Assembly: GCA_024220525.1 (NCBI GenBank) | Contig: JAMYWO010000080.1 | Location: 122,434-148,236 of the forward strand | From: Cochliopodium minus | Taxonomy: Eukaryota; Discosea; Himatismenida; Cochliopodiidae | DNA length: 25,803 bases | Direction: 5' to 3' | Notes under the pieces: model-generated | Told to the model about the DNA's origin: nothing | Database searches by the model: none | The model's input: the letters and a program-made list of their open reading frames with translations, nothing else | Program-made: the position numbers and the translations under genes | Part shown: one piece after another, positions 20,401-25,803 of the stretch | How positions within the stretch are numbered: position 1 is the stretch's first letter | How the letters are laid out: every line of letters starts with the position of its first letter

Positions 20401-23400
20401 ATCCAACAAAAGAATGTTGACGCAATAAAAACTGTTATGGTCATTGCTGCAACAGAGGGAAACTTCTTGAAGAATTCTTGGTATCAGATCTTGCAGTGCA
20501 TCTCCAACCTCGATCGTTTGAGACTTTTGAGAATCCAAATGGGACACGACGAAAAGAACAAAAGAGATGACGAAAACTCCAATTTGCTCGATCAGATTGT
20601 GATTGACGAAAGAATCTTCACAAGTAGCGTCTCTCTTAACGACGATGCAATTGTCGATTTTGCAAAGTCGCTCTCGGAAGTTTCCAAAGAAGATATCTCC
20701 AGAAACTCCACTTTCAGTCTTCAAAAATTGGTCGAAATTTCAGCTTACAACATGAGCAGAATCAGAATCGTTTGGTCCTCCATTTGGAAGCTTCTTTCGG
20801 AACATTTCGTCGAGGTTGCTTGCTTGGAGAACAAGGAGATCGCTATGACTGCCATCGACTCTTTGAGGCAGCTCGCTTTCAAGTATCTTGAAAAAGATGA
20901 GTTGAGCAATTACAACTTTCAGAAAGAATTTTTGAAGCCATTTGAAGATATTCTCAAAGGAAGCAAAAACAATGATATGAAAAACATGGTAAAAAATAAA
21001 TAAAATAATAATAAATAAAAAAAATAAAATAAAAAAATGGATCATAATAGTAAATAAAAATAATAAATAATAAATAAAATGAAATTTTTTTTTATTGATG
21101 TATTTTTTTTTTGGTAGGTTTTGGACTGTTTGAACTTGTTGATTGCCAAGAAAGCTCATAACATTAAATCCGGATGGAAATCCATTTTCACATCATTCAC
21201 TATTGCCTCCGAATTTCCACACGAAGCAATTGGTAAATCGAACAATTTTTTTTTTCTTCAACATTTTTAAAAAAAAGATTAATCATTTCATTTTTTTTTT
21301 TTAAAAAAATAGTCAAAAACGGGTTTGGATATGTGAAAAGCACCTTGGATCTCCACTGGGCGGAAATTAAAAACGCATTTTTCATCGAAGCAGTGAACTG
21401 TCTCGTAGCCTACGCCAACAACCACCAATTCAAAATGATCAGTCTAGATGCAATTGTAATGTTGAGATTATGTGCTAAAAGACTTTATGGTGGGGAGGTG
21501 ATCATCTTGTCGGTCAAAGAAGATGGTGTGATGTTTTCCGAGCAAAACGCCCATACTAAATTGTGGTTTCCTTTGTTGACTGGTCTTGCTAAGGTTGTCA
21601 ACCATGCTCACATTGATGTTCGTTCTTCTGCTTTGGATGCTTTGAGGAACATTTTGGTCACCACTGGGGGAAGTTTCAGTGAAAAACTATGGGGTAAATA
21701 AAAATTTATTATTTTTTTTTAAAATTTTTAAAATAATTTAAATTATTTTTATTATTTTTTTAAAAATTTTAAATTATTTTCATTAATTTTATTTTTATTT
21801 TTTTCATTTTTTTCATTTTTATTTTTATTAAAATCTTTTATTTTTCATTTTATTATTTACTTTTTTGCTATTTTTAACTTTTAAATATTTTTTTTTTTGA
21901 ATAATTTTTATTTTTAAAAATTTTTTAATATTTTTTTTTCCATTTTGTTTTTTAGGTTTGATTTTAAACGGAGTTTTGTTGCCTATCTTCGACAATGTAA
22001 AACACACCTCCCTTTCAGAAAAAGACAAAGAATGGCTCACCACCACATGTCTCAAAGCACTCAATTCCCTCCTCAAACTTTTTGCAACTCACTTCAATAA
22101 ATTATGTGGATTGTTAGGTAATGAAATTATTTTTTTATATTTTTTTGTTTTTTTTTTGTTTCTTTTTTTTTTTATTATTTTTTATTTTTTATTTTTTATT
22201 TTATTTTTTTTTGATTTTTTGTTTTTTTTTTTCAAAGGCGAATTTTTGATTCTTTTGGTTAGTTGTATTTTGCAAGAAAACAAGTCCCTGGCTACCGATG
22301 CAGCAACCTGTCTCTTGTCCTTGGTCATAGGAAACTGTAATTTGTGGACGAAAGACATGTGGGACTTGTAAGAAAAATTTTCAACAAAAATACTCAAAAA
22401 AATACCACATAAAAATAAATAAAAATAATAATAATATAAAAATAAATAATTATAAAATAAAAATAAAAAATAAAAAATAAAAAAGAAAATTTGCTAATAA
22501 AATTATAAAAAATATTAAAATTATTAAAATACTAAAAATAAATCAATAAATAATTTAAATAAATCCAAACAAATCTTCAATTTAATTTAGGATTTGCCAA
22601 GCTTTTGTGCACATTTTCAGATATGACGCGATAGGTTTGATTCTTGAGGCCACCAAAAACGGAGAAATGCCTAAAAAGACTTGCAACTTTGTTTGCTTTC
22701 AAAAACCCAACAACGTCAAACTCGCCAACCAACTCGAGAAAGCAACTCCAGAGGAAATTAAAGATCCCACAAGTAATAAATCAATAAAATTATTCATATT
22801 GGAAGGTACAATATTTTTTAAATTTAAATTTTGATTTTTTATTTTTTTATTTTTAATTATTTTAATTCTTTTATTTGATTTTTCATTTTTTTTCAATTTT
22901 TTTTTATTTTTTTTCAATTTTTATTATTATTTTTTATTTTTTATTATAGGAAAATGCAATGTCCAAAGTATTTTGGTTCAAGCGATCAACGAGATCATCA
23001 AAGAAGCATTTAACAAGTTGGAAACCGACCACCTAGTCTCCTTTCTTGACTGTGTATATTATTCCTACACTTGTAAATATTTTTTATTTTTTGTTTTTCA
23101 TTTTTTTTATTTTTTATTTTTTGTTTTTCATTTTTTTAATTTTTTTTTATTTCTTGTTTTGATTTTTGTTTTATTTTTATTTAACTTATTTTTTGTCAAA
23201 AAGGTGGTAATGGTGCAAACAACCATCAAATTCTCATTGAAAATCTTTCCATCAAAAAAACCATTCTCGACAAACTTTTAGTTCGTAAAGAACATGATGG
23301 TCTCTCAATCTATCTCACCCTCTTGTCCAAGGTAAGCTTTTTTATTAATTTTTATTTTTTTAATTTTTTGAATTTTTTTTTTAATTTTTTTTGATTTTTT

Positions 23401-23931
23401 GGATTTTTTTATTTTGATTTTTGTTTTGATTTTTAGATGATCAACGAGACAGAAAAAGATGTAGAGAGAAGAGTTCAAGTAGCAGAAGACAGAATCATTG
23501 ATCCTTGTACCGAATTATTATCCGACGTGTCTTATGAGAAGCCTTTGAAAGAGCTTCCACCAAACAGGTAAAATAAAAATAAAATTATTTTTTATTTTTA
23601 TATATTTATTTTTTAATTTTTATTTTTTATTTTTTATTTTTATATTTATTTTTTAATTTTTATTTTTTATTTTTCTTTTTATTTTATTTTTTTTAAATTT
23701 TTTAATTTAAATAGACAAGAATACAGAAAATCGAAATTTGTTATTCTCAATCAGGTGTTGGATGTGATCAAATCTTTCACAGACACCCAGTTCAAGAAAT
23801 ACTGTGGTCAGTTCTACCAGCCTTTCGTTGATCTCGTCCTTTCTGACGCCATTGAGTACAACGAGATCAGGGTCAGGTATCAGGAGCTCATCATCAGAGC
23901 TGCCAAGTTGTTTGGCATTTTAAATAATTGA
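17445..23931 (+). CDS. SEC7: BIG/Sec7-type ARF guanine-nucleotide exchange factor, sixteen exons
   Basis: Exons 17445-17556, 17717-17753, 17819-17942, 18029-18576, 18646-18729, 18795-19032, 19093-20988, 21118-21232, 21313-21693, 21956-22117, 22238-22367, 22591-22805, 22950-23072, 23204-23331, 23437-23567 and 23715-23931. All phases match and give 1,546 residues. The protein activates ARF GTPases on trans-Golgi/endosomal membranes. The DCB/HUS half contains SVTSPHCDVHENSLMVAVRT and the HUS box NYDCD (429-433). The Sec7 domain spans about 515-710, with the catalytic glutamate finger in FRLPGEGQKIDRLMEKFAEK (Glu620) and IMLTTDLH. HDS domains follow, including NIKSGWKSIF and KCNVQSILVQAINEI. The protein resembles BIG/Sec7 rather than GBF1. 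Most introns are T-rich on the sense strand. The signature pair Phe655-Ala656 is unusual for BIG proteins (see findings). Confidence 0.96.
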
Positions 23932-24055
23932 TTTGGATTTAAATTTAAATTAAAAAATTTTAAAAGTAAAACTTATGATGAAAAAAGTTTTTTTGAATTT
24001 AAGAAATTAAAAATTTGAAATTTTAAATTTTTTTTCGAAATTTAAAAAAAAAAAA

Positions 24056-24898
24056 ATGGGAAATAAACATCAAATAAGTGATAAAACTCGTGGAAATGAA
24101 AAGGATGATTCAGATGAATGGGATAAAATGCTTGTAAAAATTTTTATTAATTATTTTCTGTTGAAATATTTTTATCCTTCACTTTTTCACCAAGAAAAAT
24201 ATAGAAGAAACTAAAGAGAAAGAAGCCAAAAAAGATCAAGAAAAGAAGTATAATTCTAAATTGGTAAAAATAAGAAAAATTAAATGTTAGCGGATAATTT
24301 TCCAAAATTAAATTTGATTAATTCATTAATCAACCCTCCTACAAAAATAAAGATGAGAACAAATGAAGAAGAAAAGATGATAAAATTATATAAGGGCATA
24401 GATGAGAAATTTGATAGAATGGTTCAGATGATAAAGAAGATCTTCTATCCATCCAAAGAAATAGAACAAGTGAGAAATGGGAAGAATGTTTTCTCTCTTC
24501 CCAGAGTGATATTGAAATATCTATTCAAGTTCATGTCACTAGATTCGATCGTATCCTTCGGGTTAACCTGCAAAAGTATAGGAAGGCTGATCTACACTAA
24601 TTTCGAAGAAGAAAAGAAGAAATTGAAGGAGAAGATTATCGACCCGATGTTGAACGAGATCACTGATGTAACCGAGAAAAGTAAGACGGACGGAGAACTT
24701 GAAGTGATGCGCAAGTTTGAGTTAGATCTTTTGAGTGTGATGATCTCCAAATCTTTTTTGGTTTCTTTGCCAAAGGTGGTGAGGAGGGAGTTGACTATAC
24801 TTCGGTTGGAAAATCCTTATGATGGTTTTTTACTTTTGAAAATGATTTACAAGCCCCTTCATGGTCCTTTCAAAGGGTGTTCAATAGATTTAAAGTAA
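24056..24898 (+). CDS. Small F-box-like protein, three exons (3' end uncertain)
   Basis: Exons 24056-24133, 24195-24263 and 24353-24898 join in phase 0 to 230 residues. The N-terminus MGNKHQISDKTRGNEKDDSD is charged, with Gly2 available for possible myristoylation. Lys/Glu-rich helices follow (NIEETKEKEAKKDQEKKYNS). Near the middle, SLPRVILKYLFKFMSLDSIV then SFGLTCKSIGRLIY fits the F-box pattern (LPxxILxxIxxFLsxxDLxxxxxTCKxxxxLI), which would bind Skp1 in an SCF ubiquitin ligase. The C-terminal part is helical and unrecognised. Alternative start: an ATG at 24284 opens the third exon, but the upstream two-exon model uses good splice sites and ATG context. The gene may continue into the exon at 25145, although the best-looking 5' splice site (GTAAAA at 24896) has the wrong phase. 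The Sec7 stop is 124 nt upstream. Confidence 0.6.
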
Positions 24899-25144
24899 AA
24901 AAAAACTTTTCTTTTTTTTCCTATAATTTATTAATTTTTTCATTTTTTAAAATTTTATTTTTAAATAAATTATTTTAAAAATGTAATTTAAAATATCATT
25001 AAAAAACTTTAATTTTTTTTTTAAATTTAATTGATTTTAATAATAATTTTTATTAATGATAAAAAACTTTTTTAAATTCAAAAAATTATATTTAAAGGAG
25101 CGAAATAAGTTATAATCAAGTATTTTTCCGTTCTTTTTCTTCAG

Positions 25145-25725
25145 GATTAGCAAAGAATTTAACTCCCTCAAAATACATCATCAAAAACATCAAAGTGATC
25201 GAAAGAGTTTACAACGGAAACGAGTCAATTTTAAAATATTATGATGAGATTGTAAAGTGCAAGAATTACAAAGAATTCCTTTATAACCACAGAAAGACAC
25301 ATCACGCAATGAATTTTTGTATGCAGGGAATTCTGGAGCATTCTTCGTTCAAAAATCTTTCTTTGCAAGAAAAATTGGTGAAACTTATTGAACCCGTTTT
25401 AAATATTGAAAAAGACAAAAATGATACTGAAGAAAAAAGAAAAATTAAATATGATCTCGCTATCATTCTTCTCTTTGTTTTGAAGAAAATCTCACAACGA
25501 ATTAACGTTTCTATTGGTGACAATTTAAGTTTTGATCAAGTGGATGATAGGGTTTGGGAGAATTTTAAGCTTTTGGGAGTTAAGTTTCCTATTTTCAATT
25601 TTGAACACTCTGATCTTGTGGACTTGTCTAATTCTCCTAAAGCTGCTTCTATTTTCTATGACCAAATTATTAGAGTGCAATTTGTGAGAATGTCCAATAA
25701 CAAAATAAAGTTTCCTTTAAAATTG
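25145..25725 (+). CDS. Internal coding exon of unrecognised gene running off the contig
   Basis: An uninterrupted 581-nt open stretch begins after a pyrimidine-rich 3' splice site (TTTTTCTTCAG, AG at 25143-25144). It ends at a clear 5' splice site (GTAATT at 25726) followed by heptamer repeat. It encodes 194 codons in the frame starting LAKNLTPSKYIIKNIKVIER. The product is helical and charged, with EFLYNHRKTHHAMNFCMQGI and KYDLAIILLFVLKKISQRIN. I recognise no family. The entry phase is 1, so a preceding exon must end one base into a codon. That exon could be the F-box-like gene with a non-standard 5' splice site inside its last exon, or an unseen exon of another gene. The intervening 246 nt (24899-25144) hold only A/T-rich DNA. 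Confidence 0.65.
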
Positions 25726-25730
25726 GTAAT

Positions 25731-25803
25731 TTATTTTTTATTTTTTATTTTTTATTTTTTATTTTTTATTTTTTATTTTTTATTTTTTATTTTTTATTTT
25801 TTA
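25731..25803. repeat. (TTTTTTA)n heptamer microsatellite at right contig end
   Basis: The last ~73 bases are a perfect array of the same TTTTTTA unit found at the left end. It begins five bases into the intron following the 25145-25725 exon, so this end of the contig also lies inside an intron. Confidence 0.9.

Noticed and set aside
24284-24352. ATG at 24284 as the start of the F-box-like protein
   Set aside because: Possible, but this stretch ends in a good 3' splice site (ACAAAAATAAAG) in phase with two upstream exons that start at an ATG in a poly-A context; I prefer the three-exon model with moderate confidence.
1-25803. Possible CRISPR array, transposon or bacterial origin suggested by repeats
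   Set aside because: The repeats are short A/T microsatellites without spacers, no transposase or terminal inverted repeats were seen, and the spliced eukaryotic genes exclude a prokaryotic source.
1-25803. tRNA or rRNA genes
   Set aside because: I saw no conserved tRNA A/B-box arrangement or rRNA sequence; introns and spacers are too A/T-rich to hide a typical one, although a scan with a covariance model was not possible.

Overview
This is a nuclear contig from a very AT-rich, intron-rich unicellular eukaryote (a protist). Coding exons are moderately AT-rich. Introns and spacers are extremely A/T-rich homopolymer and short-repeat DNA. All models use the standard code and GT-AG introns. Joining exons by reading frame gives eleven protein-coding loci and about 49 introns. 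Most junctions were confirmed because both phases match and known family motifs read straight through them. The lineage cannot be fixed from sequence alone. The gene content (HRD1, BIG-type Sec7, XRCC3, Nup35/53, DDX51) is generic eukaryotic, and a predicted presequence protein hints at mitochondria or related organelles.

Layout, left to right: (1) 153-908 (+), last exon of an unrecognised acidic/basic protein. (2) 953-3748 (-), complete six-exon HRD1/synoviolin ERAD ubiquitin ligase. (3) 4045-6272 (+), five-exon helical-repeat membrane protein with a presequence-like N-terminus. (4) 6450-9109 (+), DDX51/Dbp6 ribosome-biogenesis DEAD-box helicase, cut off at an ambiguous base (N, 9110). (5) 9125-10596 (-), coiled-coil plus Sel1-repeat protein whose last exon abuts that N from the other side. 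(6) 10683-14131 (-), eleven-exon C2-domain plus leucine-rich-repeat protein. (7) 14491-14940 (+), Nup35/Nup53-type nucleoporin. (8) 15009-15752 (-), sigma-like glutathione S-transferase. (9) 15964-17178 (-), XRCC3-like RAD51 paralogue. (10) 17445-23931 (+), sixteen-exon BIG/Sec7 ARF-GEF. (11) 24056-24898 (+), small F-box-like protein, followed by a 581-nt open exon (25145-25725) that belongs either to it or to another gene running off the contig.

The genes do not form a pathway. They are ordinary housekeeping genes (ER quality control, Golgi traffic, nuclear pore, DNA repair, ribosome assembly) packed closely: convergent pairs are 44 and 68 nt apart, and three divergent pairs share spacers of 266-359 nt. 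I found no transposon, virus, CRISPR, rRNA or tRNA.

The most useful points for a second look are: the probable assembly join at 9110, where the helicase breaks mid-domain; a Sec7 domain that mixes brefeldin A-resistant and -sensitive signature residues; the C2-LRR fusion; the presequence/ARM-like membrane protein of unknown family; very small exons; and 7-bp-period repeats that fill introns and form both contig ends.
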